Below are positions 22,351 to 32,419 of a DNA stretch of 64,000 nucleotides, in pieces. Position 1 is the stretch's first letter; each line of letters starts with the position of its first letter. The translations under genes and the position numbers were made by a program. This stretch comes from Sphingomonadaceae bacterium. Lineage in GTDB: Bacteria > Pseudomonadota > Alphaproteobacteria > Sphingomonadales > Sphingomonadaceae. The notes under the pieces were generated by a model. The model was not told the origin of the DNA and did no database searches. It was given only the letters and a program-made list of their open reading frames with translations. The stretch spans positions 62,001 to 126,000 of the forward strand of contig JAPZTW010000006.1 in NCBI GenBank assembly GCA_027533105.1, in the 5' to 3' direction.

Positions 22351-22439
22351 CCGCTCGCCCTGGGCTTGTCGAAGGGCTGTCCTTTTCTTTTCCGGCGCTG
22401 AAAGTAAGGACGGTCCTTCGACAGGCTCAGGACGAACGG
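22351..22439. repeat. REP/REPIN-like long inverted repeat (arms 22351-22382 and 22408-22439)
   Basis: 32-nt arms, 26/32 identity as inverted repeat; core tgtcgaagg/ccttcgaca. Confidence 0.8.
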
Positions 22440-22449
22440 ATTTTTGGCT

Positions 22450-23355
22450 GTGCGCATCATCTTCATGGGTACCCCGGACTTTGCCGTACCGGCGCTGCAG
22501 GCGCTGGTCGCGGCCGGGCACCAGGTGGTCGCCGCCTATACCCAGCCGCCCCGTCCAGGCGGCCGGCGCGGCAAGGAACTGACCCCCACCCCGGTCCACC
22601 GCAAGGCCGAGGAACTGGGGATCGCAGTGCGCCATCCGGCCAGCCTGAAGGGTGCGGAGGAACAGGCCGCCTTTGCCGCCCTTGGCGCAGACATTGCCGT
22701 GGTCGCCGCCTATGGCCTGATCCTGCCGCAGGCGGTGCTGGACGCGCCTAAGTACGGCTGCCTCAACCTCCATGGCTCGCTCCTGCCGCGCTGGCGCGGG
22801 GCGGCGCCGATCCAGCGGGCGATCCTGGCGGGGGATGCGGAGACCGGGGTCGACATCATGCGGATGGAGGCCGGCCTTGATACCGGACCGGTCCTGCTGG
22901 AGGGGCGCACGCCGATTAACCGCAAGACCGCGGGCGAGCTGACCGGGGAACTCGCGCAGATCGGCGCGGACTTGATCGTGCGGGTGCTGGCCGACCTCGC
23001 CGCCTATCCCGAAGTGCCGCAACCGGATGACGGCGTCACTTACGCGAAGAAGATCGACAAGGCCGAAACCCGGCTCGATTTCGCGCAGGATGCAGCGCAG
23101 GTCGAACGCCAGGTCCGCGCTTTCGCCCCCGCGCCCGGCGCCTGGTTCGAATACCAGGGCGAACGCTGCAAGGTGCTGGCGGCGGACGTGGTTGAAGGCA
23201 GCGGCGCGCCGGGCGAAGTGCTGGACGATGCGCTGACCATCGCCTGCGCCAGCGGCGCGCTCCGCCCCACGCTGGTCCAGCGGGCCGGGCGGCCAGCGAT
23301 GGCGACGGCGGACCTGCTGCGCGGCTGGGCGATTGCGGCGGGGGCAAAACTGTAG
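22450..23355 (+). CDS. fmt: Methionyl-tRNA formyltransferase
   Basis: [42 protein letters not shown] or upstream TTG start. Confidence 0.95.
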   Translation: MRIIFMGTPDFAVPALQALVAAGHQVVAAYTQPPRPGGRRGKELTPTPVHRKAEELGIAVRHPASLKGAEEQAAFAALGADIAVVAAYGLILPQAVLDAPKYGCLNLHGSLLPRWRGAAPIQRAILAGDAETGVDIMRMEAGLDTGPVLLEGRTPINRKTAGELTGELAQIGADLIVRVLADLAAYPEVPQPDDGVTYAKKIDKAETRLDFAQDAAQVERQVRAFAPAPGAWFEYQGERCKVLAADVVEGSGAPGEVLDDALTIACASGALRPTLVQRAGRPAMATADLLRGWAIAAGAKL

Positions 23356-23750
23356 TGACCCGTCTCAGCCAATACGCCACAATCGCCCTGTCCATCGCCG
23401 CGGCCGTGCTGGCGTTCCAGCTTGCCGAGTGGCTTGATGCGGGCGAGGAATCGGGCGGCATGCTGACCGGTCCGATGATCCTGGCCTGTCTCCTCTCGGC
23501 CCCCGTGCTGGTCGCGAGCGTGGTCGGAGGGCTGCGTAGTCACCGGCTTGGCCTAGCTCTGTCGATCGCGGGTAGCGTTCTGGCTGCCCCGCTGGCCACC
23601 TGGCGCCTGGCACCAGGCCTGTGGGGCATGATCAGTCCCTGGCCGACCAAGGATGAACTCCCGCTGTTCCGGTTCGATTGGCTCAGCATCGCCCTCCTCT
23701 CTTGCCTGTTCGCTGCGCTCGCCATGCAGAGTCGGATAGCCCGGAAATGA
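23355..23750 (+). CDS. Hypothetical membrane protein
   Basis: Several hydrophobic segments; ATGA-coupled to truA. Confidence 0.6.
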   Translation: MTRLSQYATIALSIAAAVLAFQLAEWLDAGEESGGMLTGPMILACLLSAPVLVASVVGGLRSHRLGLALSIAGSVLAAPLATWRLAPGLWGMISPWPTKDELPLFRFDWLSIALLSCLFAALAMQSRIARK

Positions 23751-24493
23751 CCCGCTTCGCCCTCACCCTTGAATTCGATGGCACCCCGTTCTTCGGGCTG
23801 CAGCGACAGGCGCACGGGCCGAGTGTGCAGCAGGCGGTCGAGGAAGCGGTACACGCCACCACGGGCGAGACGGTGACGCTCCATGCCGCCGGTCGGACCG
23901 ATGCCGGGGTCCATGCCCTCGCCATGCGCGCCCATGTCGAGATCGAGAAGCGGATCGAGCCATTCCGGCTGATGGAGGCGCTGAATTACCACCTCCGCCC
24001 CCACCCCATCGCCGTGCTGGCCTGCGAGGCCAAGCCCGATGACTGGCACGCCCGCTTTTCCTGCATTGGCCGCGAGTACCGTTACCGCATCGCCAACCGC
24101 CGCGCGCCCTTGACGCTGGATGCCAACCGCGCCTGGCAAGTGCCGCAGACGCTCGATGCGGAAGCCATGCACCGCGCGGCCCAGGCGCTGGTCGGGCGAC
24201 ATGACTTCACCACCTTCCGCTCGGTCCATTGCCAGGCGCAAAGCCCGGAGAAAACGCTCGACCTGCTCAGCGTCGAACGCGTGGGCGAGGAAGTCCACAT
24301 CCGCGCCGCCGCGCGCAGCTTCCTGCATCACCAGGTCCGCTCGATGGTCGGCTGCCTGGCGCTGGTCGGCATGGGCCGCTGGCGCGAGGAACAGGTGGGC
24401 GAGGCCCTCGCCGCGCGCGATCGGCAGGCGCTGGGCCTCAACGCGCCCAGCGAAGGGCTCTATTTCGTGCGGGCGCTTTACCCTGACGATTGA
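23747..24493 (+). CDS. truA: tRNA pseudouridine synthase A
   Basis: [44 protein letters not shown]. Confidence 0.95.
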   Translation: MTRFALTLEFDGTPFFGLQRQAHGPSVQQAVEEAVHATTGETVTLHAAGRTDAGVHALAMRAHVEIEKRIEPFRLMEALNYHLRPHPIAVLACEAKPDDWHARFSCIGREYRYRIANRRAPLTLDANRAWQVPQTLDAEAMHRAAQALVGRHDFTTFRSVHCQAQSPEKTLDLLSVERVGEEVHIRAAARSFLHHQVRSMVGCLALVGMGRWREEQVGEALAARDRQALGLNAPSEGLYFVRALYPDD

Positions 24494-24537
24494 ACGACTA
24501 GGTTGCATCCTGAAACCAGAGAATCGGGAGACAACCA

Positions 24538-25650
24538 ATGGCCTTCACCGGCAAGCAACTCACCACCCAGCTCGATGCCGATGGCACGCTGACCATCCAG
24601 CTCAACGACAAGACCTGGGACGCGCCCAAGGGCACTCAGGTGCTGGTGCAGGTTGAGGCATCGCCGATCAACCCGTCGGACCTCGGCCTGCTGTTCGCCA
24701 GCGCCGATACCGACAATGCCCAGTACACCCCCGGCAAGGTCGTGGCGAAGATGCCCGATGCCGCCACCCGCGCCTTCAAGGCCCGCCACGGCATGGCCAT
24801 GCCGGCCGGCAACGAATGCGCCGGGATCGTGGTCGCCGCGGGCGAGGATCCGGCCGCGCAAGCCCTGCTCGGCAAGCGTTATGCCTGCGTGCCGGGCAGC
24901 GCCTATGCGACCTATGCCTATGCCGATGCCAACATGGGCTTTGCCGTGGATGACAGCGTGACCGCCGAACAGGCCGCCAGCTCCTTCGTCAACCCGATGA
25001 CCGCGCTGGGCTTTGTCGAGACGATGAAGCTGGAAGGCTTCACCGGCATCGTCCACGCTGCCGCCGCTTCGAACCTGGGGCAGATGCTGGTCAAGATCTG
25101 CCTTGAGGACAACATTCCGCTGGTCAACGTGGTTCGTTCGGATGCGCAGGTGAAGCTGCTGAAGGATCTTGGCGCGACCCACGTGCTCAACATGACCGAC
25201 GCCGATTACATGCCCAAGCTGATCGACGCGATTGCCGAAACCAAGGCCATGCTGGGCTTCGATCCGATCGGCGGCGGCACGGTGGCCAGCCAGTTCCTCA
25301 GCGCGATGGAAGCCGCCGCCAGCCGCGGTGCCGCCTTCAGCCGCTATGGCTCGAGCGAACCGAAGAAGGTCTACATCTACGGCGCGCTCGATCTGGGGCC
25401 GACGATCCTCAACCGCGCCTTCGGCCTGACCTGGGACCTCGCTGGCTGGCTGCTGACCCCCTTCATGATGAAGGCCGGGCCGGAAGTGACCGGGCGGATG
25501 CGCGCGCGGGTGATGAAGGACCTGACCACCACCTTCGCCAGCCACTATGCGAAGAAGGGCAACCTTGAGGACATGCTGACCCGCGAAGCGGTGGCCATGT
25601 ACAACGCCCGCCGCACTGGCGAGAAGTACCTGGTCACGCCGGGGGCCTGA
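24538..25650 (+). CDS. Zinc-binding-type alcohol dehydrogenase / quinone oxidoreductase family
   Basis: MDR architecture, VEASPINPSDLGLLF, GNECAGIVVAAG, AAASNLGQMLVK. Confidence 0.82.
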   Translation: MAFTGKQLTTQLDADGTLTIQLNDKTWDAPKGTQVLVQVEASPINPSDLGLLFASADTDNAQYTPGKVVAKMPDAATRAFKARHGMAMPAGNECAGIVVAAGEDPAAQALLGKRYACVPGSAYATYAYADANMGFAVDDSVTAEQAASSFVNPMTALGFVETMKLEGFTGIVHAAAASNLGQMLVKICLEDNIPLVNVVRSDAQVKLLKDLGATHVLNMTDADYMPKLIDAIAETKAMLGFDPIGGGTVASQFLSAMEAAASRGAAFSRYGSSEPKKVYIYGALDLGPTILNRAFGLTWDLAGWLLTPFMMKAGPEVTGRMRARVMKDLTTTFASHYAKKGNLEDMLTREAVAMYNARRTGEKYLVTPGA

Positions 25651-25750
25651 GCCGCTCGTCCCCTCGGCCAAGTCGTTCGCCGAACCGATGATTGACAGTG
25701 CTGGCTCCGGGCGGAACACCCCGGGGCCAGACTGGGGGAGTTTATCACCG

Positions 25751-28700
25751 ATGATGCCGTTTGCCCGCACCGCTTCGCGCCTGGCCCTTGCCCTGGGCCT
25801 GGCCACCACCCTGCCCGCCGCTGCCCTGGCGCAGGATGCCAAGGATGCGCCCAAATGGGACGTAGCGGCACCGCCGGGCGTCAAGATTCGCGAAGTGCCG
25901 ATCCAGGTCGAGGAAGGCTCGTGGATGAACCTCGATGTCAGCCCGGACGGGCAAACCATCGCCTTCGACCTGCTGGGCGATATCTACACCATGCCGATCA
26001 CCGGCGGCACGCCCACGCGGATTTCCGAAGGGCTGCCTTATGAAACCCAGCCGCGCTTCTCGCCCGATGGCAAGCGCATTGCTTTCACCTCCGACCGGGG
26101 CGGTGGCGACAACATCTGGATCATGAACCGCGATGGCAGCGACAAGCGCCAGCTGACCAACGAAAGCTTCCGGCTGATGAACCAGCCGAGCTGGAGCCCG
26201 GACGGCAAGTACATCGTCGCCAAGAAGCACTTCACCACCCAGCGCTCGCTCGGCACGGGCGAGGTGTGGCTCTATCACGTTTCCGGCGGTGACGGGGTGC
26301 TGCTGGTCAAGCGGCCCAGCGAAGCGCACCAGAAGGAACTGGGCGAACCGATCTTCGCGCCCGATGGCAAGTCGATCTATTTCACCCGCAACACCACGCC
26401 GGGGCCGATCTTCGAATATGCCCAGAACTCCAACCAGCAGATCTTCGCGATCGAACGCTATGAGCTGGAAACCGGCCATGTTGAAAGCGTGATCGGCGGC
26501 GAAGGCGGCGCGGTGCGCCCCACGCCATCGCCCGATGGCAAGAAGATGGCCTATGTCCGCCGCGAGGCGACGCAGTCGAAGCTCTATGTCCGCGACCTCG
26601 CGACCGGCGAGGATCGCAAGGTGTTCGATGCACTCGACATGGATTCGCAGGAAACCTGGGCCGTCACCGGCGTCTATCCCAACATGGCCTGGACCCCGGA
26701 TTCGGCCAGCGTCATCGTCTGGGCGCAGGGCAAGCTCAACCGGGTCGACCTGGCCTCGGGCAAGAGCACGGTGATCCCCTTCCGGATCAGCGACAGCCGC
26801 GGCGTGATCGATCCGCCCCGGCCGCCCGTCGCTATCGCGCCCGACAGCTTCGAAACGAAGATGCCGCGCGGCGCGACCGTTTCGCCCGATGGCAAGAGCG
26901 TGGTGTTCGAAACGCTGGGCAAGCTGTGGGTCAAGCCGATGGCCGGGGGCGAACCGCGCCGCCTGACCAGCGATGAAACCGCGATGGAAGCCTATCCGGC
27001 CTGGTCGGCCGACGGCAAGCGGATCACCTATATCCGCTGGACCGATGCGGACCTGGGCGAAGTGCGCGTGATCGGCGCGACCGGTGGCAAGGCGACGACG
27101 CTCGCCACGGCCGGGCATTACAAGCGCCCGGTCTTCTCCCCCGATGGCAAGACCGTGGTCTTCGAAAAGGATGCCGGCGGCTACCTGTCCAGCCCGCGCG
27201 GCTCGGTCGAGCCGGGCATCTACCGCGTGGCCAGCAGCGGCGGCGCGGCGGTGCGGATCACCGAGAACGGCAATCGCCCGCAGTTCGGCGCCAGCAATGA
27301 TCGCGTCTTTGTGATGGAAGGCGATGCCAAGGAAAGCCGCCTGGTCAGCCTCGACCTCAACGGCGAGGCGCGCCGCGTCCATGCCAAGGGCGAACTGGTC
27401 AATGACTATCGCGTCTCGCCCGATGGCCAGTACCTGGCCTTCCGCCAGAACTACCAGGCTTTCGTCGTGCCGCTGCTGCCGGGCACGCAGGAAGTCAGCC
27501 TTTCTCCCAAGGGCGGCGCCCTGCCGGTGACCAAGGCCAGCGGCGACGGGGCCGACTGGATTCACTGGAGCGAAGGCGGGCGCAAGCTCAACTGGTCGCT
27601 CGGGCCCACGGTGTTCAGTGCCGATCGCGCGGCCATGTTCGCCGATGCGCCCGCCGCGAAGGGCGCCAAGCCGGCGAAGTTCGAACCGCCCAAGACCGGC
27701 GTCTCGCTGTCGATGAAGGTGACGGCCGAAAAGCCGAAGGGACGCGTCGCCATCGTCGGCGCGCGGGTCCTGACCATGAAGGGCGCCGATGGCGGCGCGA
27801 TCGACAATGCGGTGATCCTGATCGAGGGCAACCGCATCGCGGCGGTCGGCCCGGCGGCGGCCGTGACGATCCCGGCGGGAACGCCCACGCTGGACGCCAC
27901 CGGCAAGACCATCATCCCCGGCCTGATCGATGCCCACGCGCACGGCCCTTATGGGATCGACGAGGTGACGCCGCAGGCCAACTGGGTGGAGATGACCAAC
28001 CTGGCGCTGGGCGTTACCACCCGCCACGATCCCTCCAGCAGCGCGCGCACCGTCTTCCCGGCGCTGGAAATGGTCCAGGCGGGCAAGATTGTCGGCCCGC
28101 GCAGCTTCTCCACGGCCGAGATCGTCTATGGCGCGAAGTCAGCCGGGGTCTATGCCCAGATCGACAGCTATGACGATGCCCTCGCCCATGTCCGCCGCCT
28201 GAAGGCGCAGGGCGCGCACAGCCTCAAGAACTATAACCAGCCGCGCCGCGACCAGCGCCAGCAGGTGGCAATCGCCGCTATCAACGAAGGACTGCGCTCG
28301 GTGGCCGAAGGCGGTTCGCTGTTCGGCATGGACATGACCATCGTCGCCGATGGCAACACCACGCTGGAACACAATATCCCGCTGGGCGTGTTCTATGAGG
28401 ACGTGCTGCAGTTCTACAGCGGCTCGAAGGTGGGTTACACGCCCACCCTGGTCGTGACTTACGGTGGCCCGGCGGGCGATCCCTACTGGCGCTCTCATAC
28501 CGAGGTGTGGAAGCATCCGCTGCTGCAAAAGCACCAGCCCGCGGCGATCCTGACCGCCGCCAATGCCCGCCGCGAAATCGCCCCCGAAGGCGATTACAAG
28601 GACGATGACAGCGCCCGCGAAGCCGCCAAGCTCGCCCGCCGCGGCGTGCCGGTGGCAATCGGCGCGCATGGGCAGGAACCGGGCATCGCGGCGCACTGGG

Positions 28701-29053
28701 AACTGTGGTCCTTCGTGCGGGGCGGGATGACCCCGGTCGAGGCGCTGCGCGCCGGGACCATCGAGGCCGCCCGCTCGCTCGGTTATGATGCCGATGTCGG
28801 CAGCATCGAGCCCGGCAAGCTCGCTGACCTGGTCGTGCTGGATGCCGACCCGACCAAGGACATCCGCAATTCGGACAAGATCAGCAAGGTGATGATCAAT
28901 GGCCGCCTGCTCGATGCCGCGACGCTCAACGAGGAGCTGACCGGCACCCGCAAGCGTCCCACCTATTGGTGGGAAGGCAAGGACGGCGCGACCGGCTATA
29001 CCGGCCCGGCCGGCGGCGGGACCATGGCCCACGCCGACCAGGATGATGGGTAA
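25751..29053 (+). CDS. Secreted two-domain TolB-like beta-propeller + amidohydrolase protein
   Basis: Signal peptide; repeated FSPDGK.I.F motifs; C-terminal IIPGLIDAHAHGPYG amidohydrolase and GSIEPGKLADLVVLDADP. Confidence 0.88.
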   Translation: MMPFARTASRLALALGLATTLPAAALAQDAKDAPKWDVAAPPGVKIREVPIQVEEGSWMNLDVSPDGQTIAFDLLGDIYTMPITGGTPTRISEGLPYETQPRFSPDGKRIAFTSDRGGGDNIWIMNRDGSDKRQLTNESFRLMNQPSWSPDGKYIVAKKHFTTQRSLGTGEVWLYHVSGGDGVLLVKRPSEAHQKELGEPIFAPDGKSIYFTRNTTPGPIFEYAQNSNQQIFAIERYELETGHVESVIGGEGGAVRPTPSPDGKKMAYVRREATQSKLYVRDLATGEDRKVFDALDMDSQETWAVTGVYPNMAWTPDSASVIVWAQGKLNRVDLASGKSTVIPFRISDSRGVIDPPRPPVAIAPDSFETKMPRGATVSPDGKSVVFETLGKLWVKPMAGGEPRRLTSDETAMEAYPAWSADGKRITYIRWTDADLGEVRVIGATGGKATTLATAGHYKRPVFSPDGKTVVFEKDAGGYLSSPRGSVEPGIYRVASSGGAAVRITENGNRPQFGASNDRVFVMEGDAKESRLVSLDLNGEARRVHAKGELVNDYRVSPDGQYLAFRQNYQAFVVPLLPGTQEVSLSPKGGALPVTKASGDGADWIHWSEGGRKLNWSLGPTVFSADRAAMFADAPAAKGAKPAKFEPPKTGVSLSMKVTAEKPKGRVAIVGARVLTMKGADGGAIDNAVILIEGNRIAAVGPAAAVTIPAGTPTLDATGKTIIPGLIDAHAHGPYGIDEVTPQANWVEMTNLALGVTTRHDPSSSARTVFPALEMVQAGKIVGPRSFSTAEIVYGAKSAGVYAQIDSYDDALAHVRRLKAQGAHSLKNYNQPRRDQRQQVAIAAINEGLRSVAEGGSLFGMDMTIVADGNTTLEHNIPLGVFYEDVLQFYSGSKVGYTPTLVVTYGGPAGDPYWRSHTEVWKHPLLQKHQPAAILTAANARREIAPEGDYKDDDSAREAAKLARRGVPVAIGAHGQEPGIAAHWELWSFVRGGMTPVEALRAGTIEAARSLGYDADVGSIEPGKLADLVVLDADPTKDIRNSDKISKVMINGRLLDAATLNEELTGTRKRPTYWWEGKDGATGYTGPAGGGTMAHADQDDG

Positions 29054-29060
29054 AAATCCC

Positions 29061-29184
29061 TCTCTCCCCTTCAGGGGAGAGATACGCAGGCTTGGCGGCT
29101 TGCCCGCCTAGCCGGAGTAGAGTGGGGCGCGAGGCAGCGCAGCCCTTCCCCCACTCCCAACCCTCTCCCCTGAAGGGGAGAGGG
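29061..29184. repeat. REP-like doublet of palindromes (29061-29082 and 29161-29184), also likely bidirectional terminator
   Basis: tctctcccct-tc-aggggagaga and ccctctcccct-ga-aggggagaggg, inverse to each other. Confidence 0.8.
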
Positions 29185-29192
29185 CTTTGGCT

Positions 29193-29729
29193 CTAAGGTT
29201 TGAGCCGCCTGAACCAGTCGAGGATCGCCGCATCGCCCCGGCTGTGGGCGTTGCGCCAGGACAGCGCATCCTTGCGCTTGTTGCGCAGGGCGCCATCCGG
29301 GCCGACCACGAACATGGCGGGCGTGCCCTTCAGGTCCTTGACCTTGAACCGCGCCAGCAACTCGAGGTTGCGGCCATTGCCGGTCTGCGGCACGCCGACG
29401 TCGATGAAGGTGACGGAATAGCCCCCACCGAATTCGGCCTTGAACGCCTCGGAAGTCAGCAGCTTCGCGAGGGCAACGCTGTCATGGCACCAGTCCCCAC
29501 CGAAGACGAGCACGGCGGAGCGGCCAGTCCGGGCAGCATCGGCCAATGCCGCATCCATCGCCGCGCGGGCATCGGCGCTCTTGTCGTAAAACCCGCTGGT
29601 GGGCTTGGCCGCGATGGGTGGCTTTTCCGGCAGGCTGGCCTTGCACCCGGTTTCCGCCGGCGCGGTGGCCGAAGCAGTCTGGGCCAGCAGCAGCGGGGCA
29701 AGGCAGGTGGCCAGGATCGACATAAGCAC
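29193..29729 (-). CDS. Thioredoxin-family secreted protein
   Basis: Signal peptide; VLVFGGDWCHDSVALAKLL thioredoxin-like CxxS-like site. Confidence 0.75.
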   Translation of the reverse strand: MLMSILATCLAPLLLAQTASATAPAETGCKASLPEKPPIAAKPTSGFYDKSADARAAMDAALADAARTGRSAVLVFGGDWCHDSVALAKLLTSEAFKAEFGGGYSVTFIDVGVPQTGNGRNLELLARFKVKDLKGTPAMFVVGPDGALRNKRKDALSWRNAHSRGDAAILDWFRRLKP

Positions 29730-29746
29730 CCTTTCAAAAGCTGGAG

Positions 29747-30631
29747 TCAGGGCCGGAAGGTCGTGCTGGTCACCGCGGTGACCGCGCCCTGGACCCAGAA
29801 ATCAACCGATTGCCGCGGAAAGTCGGTCTTGAACTCGAAGCGGAACGCGCCTTCTTTCGTCAGCGCGGGCGTGACCAGCAATGTGGCGCCCAACAGGTCG
29901 AAAGTCTGCTGCGCGGCGCCCTTCGCGACCTCCAGATGAACCTTCTGCCTGGCGAGGTTATCCGGCGTGCCGGAACTGAGGCTGACCAGCGGCAGATCGA
30001 CCCCGGCGATGCGGTAATAGGCCTTGATCGTGCCCCCGCCGCGCCGGTCCCCGGAATACCTGAACCGCAGCGCCGTTTGGGTGACGACATCGTTTTCGAA
30101 GGCATAGGCCAGCGGCCTGATCGGCTTGATCCCGCGATCCTCCGCCCAGCGCGCGCCGACCGCCAGGGCGGCTTCGAACTGGCCGTCGAGATCGCTGTCC
30201 AGCAGGCAGAGCGATTGCTCCTTATCGTAGCGCTTGCCGCGCGCGTCCGCCGGATTGTCCGCGCCGGTCGGCCTGGCGAACTGGGCGCAGGCCAGCCGCC
30301 GTGACCCGCTTGCCTCAAGGATGCGGAAGCCCGGAATGGGCGTATCCGGCCGGACCACGCGGCGCACTCCGCCGATCTCCAGCGCCTCGACCCGCGCGAC
30401 ACGGGCCGACCAGTCGAGCCGCAAGGGAATTTCGGCGATGACTCCGTCGCTGGGCAGCACCTGCGGTCCGGCAACGCGATCCTGGCTCAGCACCACCAGC
30501 GGATAGCGGCCGACGGTGAGAGCGGGCGACGCTTCGGCGGCGACGGCTGTTTCCGCTTGCGCCGGTTCGGGGGCGATCGCGCCCACTGCTGCCGGAACCA
30601 GCATTAGCAAGGTAGCCAGCGCACGGCTCAC
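29747..30631 (-). CDS. Hypothetical exported protein
   Basis: Signal-peptide-like SRALATLLMLVPAAVGA; GTG start overlapping the upstream TGA. Confidence 0.65.
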   Translation of the reverse strand: MSRALATLLMLVPAAVGAIAPEPAQAETAVAAEASPALTVGRYPLVVLSQDRVAGPQVLPSDGVIAEIPLRLDWSARVARVEALEIGGVRRVVRPDTPIPGFRILEASGSRRLACAQFARPTGADNPADARGKRYDKEQSLCLLDSDLDGQFEAALAVGARWAEDRGIKPIRPLAYAFENDVVTQTALRFRYSGDRRGGGTIKAYYRIAGVDLPLVSLSSGTPDNLARQKVHLEVAKGAAQQTFDLLGATLLVTPALTKEGAFRFEFKTDFPRQSVDFWVQGAVTAVTSTTFRP

Positions 30632-32415
30632 TGAAAGGCCAGCCCGTCGAACTTTCCGTCGTTTCGCCAACCGTCGATATAGGCAAAATAGGCGACCGCG
30701 CCCCACGGATAACCGCGACCGAGACCGGCACCGGCTTCTTCCCAGCCCTTGCCCTCGTTGTTGTAATAGCCCGGCGTGCAATCGACCGAACCAAGCATCG
30801 GGCCTGGCCCGGAATCGAGCAGTTGCAGCCAGGCCGCTTCCGCCTCCGCCGTGACTTCGACCCGGCTCAGCCCCTCAGCCTGCATGTGGGCCAGGATGCG
30901 GGCAAAGGTCTTCGCGCTGTCAACGATGTTGTGCGGCACGTTGGAAATCAGGTTCGCGCCCTGCTGTGGCTGAACGATGAACAGGTTCGGAAAGCCGTGA
31001 ACGTGGATTCCGTGCTTGCTCCGCATCCCGTCGGCCCAGGCTTCGGAAAGCAGCCGCCCGTCGCGGCCGGCTACGTCGAACCCGCAGCGGCGGCGATAGT
31101 CGGTCCCGACCTCGAAGCCGGAGGCATAGACGATGCAATCGACCGGATATTCCTGCCCGCCGACCACAATGCCGTTTTCGGTGATTTCCTCCACGCCCTT
31201 GCCATCGGTATCGAGCAGCACGGTATTGGGGTTGTTGAACGATTGCAGATAGGAATCGTGGAAGCACGGCCGCTTGCACAGCTGGCGGTACCAGGCCTTG
31301 AGCTTGTCGGCCGTTTCCTTGTCCTTGACCACCGCATCGGTGCGGGCGCGGATCTGCTCCATCTTTTCGTGATCGGCGTCCTCGAACGATGCGAACATCG
31401 CCTCGGGCGTACGCTGGTCGAGCGGGATCGCGGCCATCTTGGCGCGCATCATCTTGGCCAGATCGGTCCAGCCGTCCTGCACCAGGTCCACCTCGGGCAT
31501 GACCATCCCGGTCTGCCAGGCGGCGAAATTGTCCAGCCACTTGTACTGCCAGCCCGGCTCGGCAATCGAGGCGAACCATTCGGGATCGATCGGCGCATTG
31601 GCCCGCACATCAACTGAACTGGGCGTGCGCTGGCAGACATAGAGCGTGCCGGCGCTGGCCGAAAGGTGCGGCACCACTTGCACGGCCGTGGCCCCGGTAC
31701 CGATAATCGCCACCCGCTTGTCCGCCAGCTTGCTGAGCGGCGCGCCTTCGGGCGATCCGCCGGTATAGTCATAGTCCCAGCGGCTGGTGTGGAAGCTGTG
31801 CCCCTTGAAGCGTTCGATGCCCGGAATGCCGGGTAGCTTGGCCACGTGCAGCGGACCGGTGCCCAGCCCGACATGCCGGGTGGTGAAGCGGTCGCCCCGG
31901 TCGGTGCTGACGATCCAGACACCAGCCTCGTCATCCCATTCAAGACCGGTCACCGCGGTGTGGAACAGCGCATGCTCATAGAGCCCGAAGGTCCGCCCGA
32001 TCCGCCGGCTGTGCTCGAGAATCTCGGGCGCATGGGCGTATTTCTCGCTCGGCATGTGCCCGGTTTCCTCGAGCAACGGCAGATAGATCATCGAGGCGGT
32101 ATCGCACTGCGCGCCGGGATAGCGGTTCCAGTACCAGTTGCCGCCGAAATCGCCGGCCTTGTCGATAATCCGGATCTTGCCGATCCCGGCCTCGGTCAGC
32201 TTGGCACCGACGACCAGTCCGGCAAAGCCACCGCCGATGAAGGTGAAATCGACATGATCGGTCACCCCGTCGCGGGGGATGACCGGCATGTAGGGATCAT
32301 CCTTCAGGTGGGCGAACTTGCCGGTCAGTTCCCGATACTGCCCGTTGCCCTCCGCCCGAATTCGCTTGTCACGCTCTTCGGCATATTTCGCGCGGATGGC
32401 GACAGTATCGAGCAT
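30628..32415 (-). CDS. Flavin-containing NAD(P)-dependent (Baeyer-Villiger-type) monooxygenase
   Basis: GGGFAGL, DKAGDFGGNWYWNRYPGAQCD, BVMO fingerprint FKGHSFHTSRWDYDY, IGTGATAVQ. Confidence 0.9.
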   Translation of the reverse strand: MLDTVAIRAKYAEERDKRIRAEGNGQYRELTGKFAHLKDDPYMPVIPRDGVTDHVDFTFIGGGFAGLVVGAKLTEAGIGKIRIIDKAGDFGGNWYWNRYPGAQCDTASMIYLPLLEETGHMPSEKYAHAPEILEHSRRIGRTFGLYEHALFHTAVTGLEWDDEAGVWIVSTDRGDRFTTRHVGLGTGPLHVAKLPGIPGIERFKGHSFHTSRWDYDYTGGSPEGAPLSKLADKRVAIIGTGATAVQVVPHLSASAGTLYVCQRTPSSVDVRANAPIDPEWFASIAEPGWQYKWLDNFAAWQTGMVMPEVDLVQDGWTDLAKMMRAKMAAIPLDQRTPEAMFASFEDADHEKMEQIRARTDAVVKDKETADKLKAWYRQLCKRPCFHDSYLQSFNNPNTVLLDTDGKGVEEITENGIVVGGQEYPVDCIVYASGFEVGTDYRRRCGFDVAGRDGRLLSEAWADGMRSKHGIHVHGFPNLFIVQPQQGANLISNVPHNIVDSAKTFARILAHMQAEGLSRVEVTAEAEAAWLQLLDSGPGPMLGSVDCTPGYYNNEGKGWEEAGAGLGRGYPWGAVAYFAYIDGWRNDGKFDGLAFQ

Positions 32416-32419
32416 CGGA

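Noticed and set aside
22057-23022. 321-aa minus-strand ORF containing RPEPVEG/LRQAQGER peptides
   Set aside because: These peptides come from reading through the REPIN-like repeat; ORF overlaps recR and fmt.
25745-28027. 760-aa ORF antisense to the amidohydrolase gene
   Set aside because: Antisense artefact; sense frame has repeated propeller motifs and catalytic HxH.
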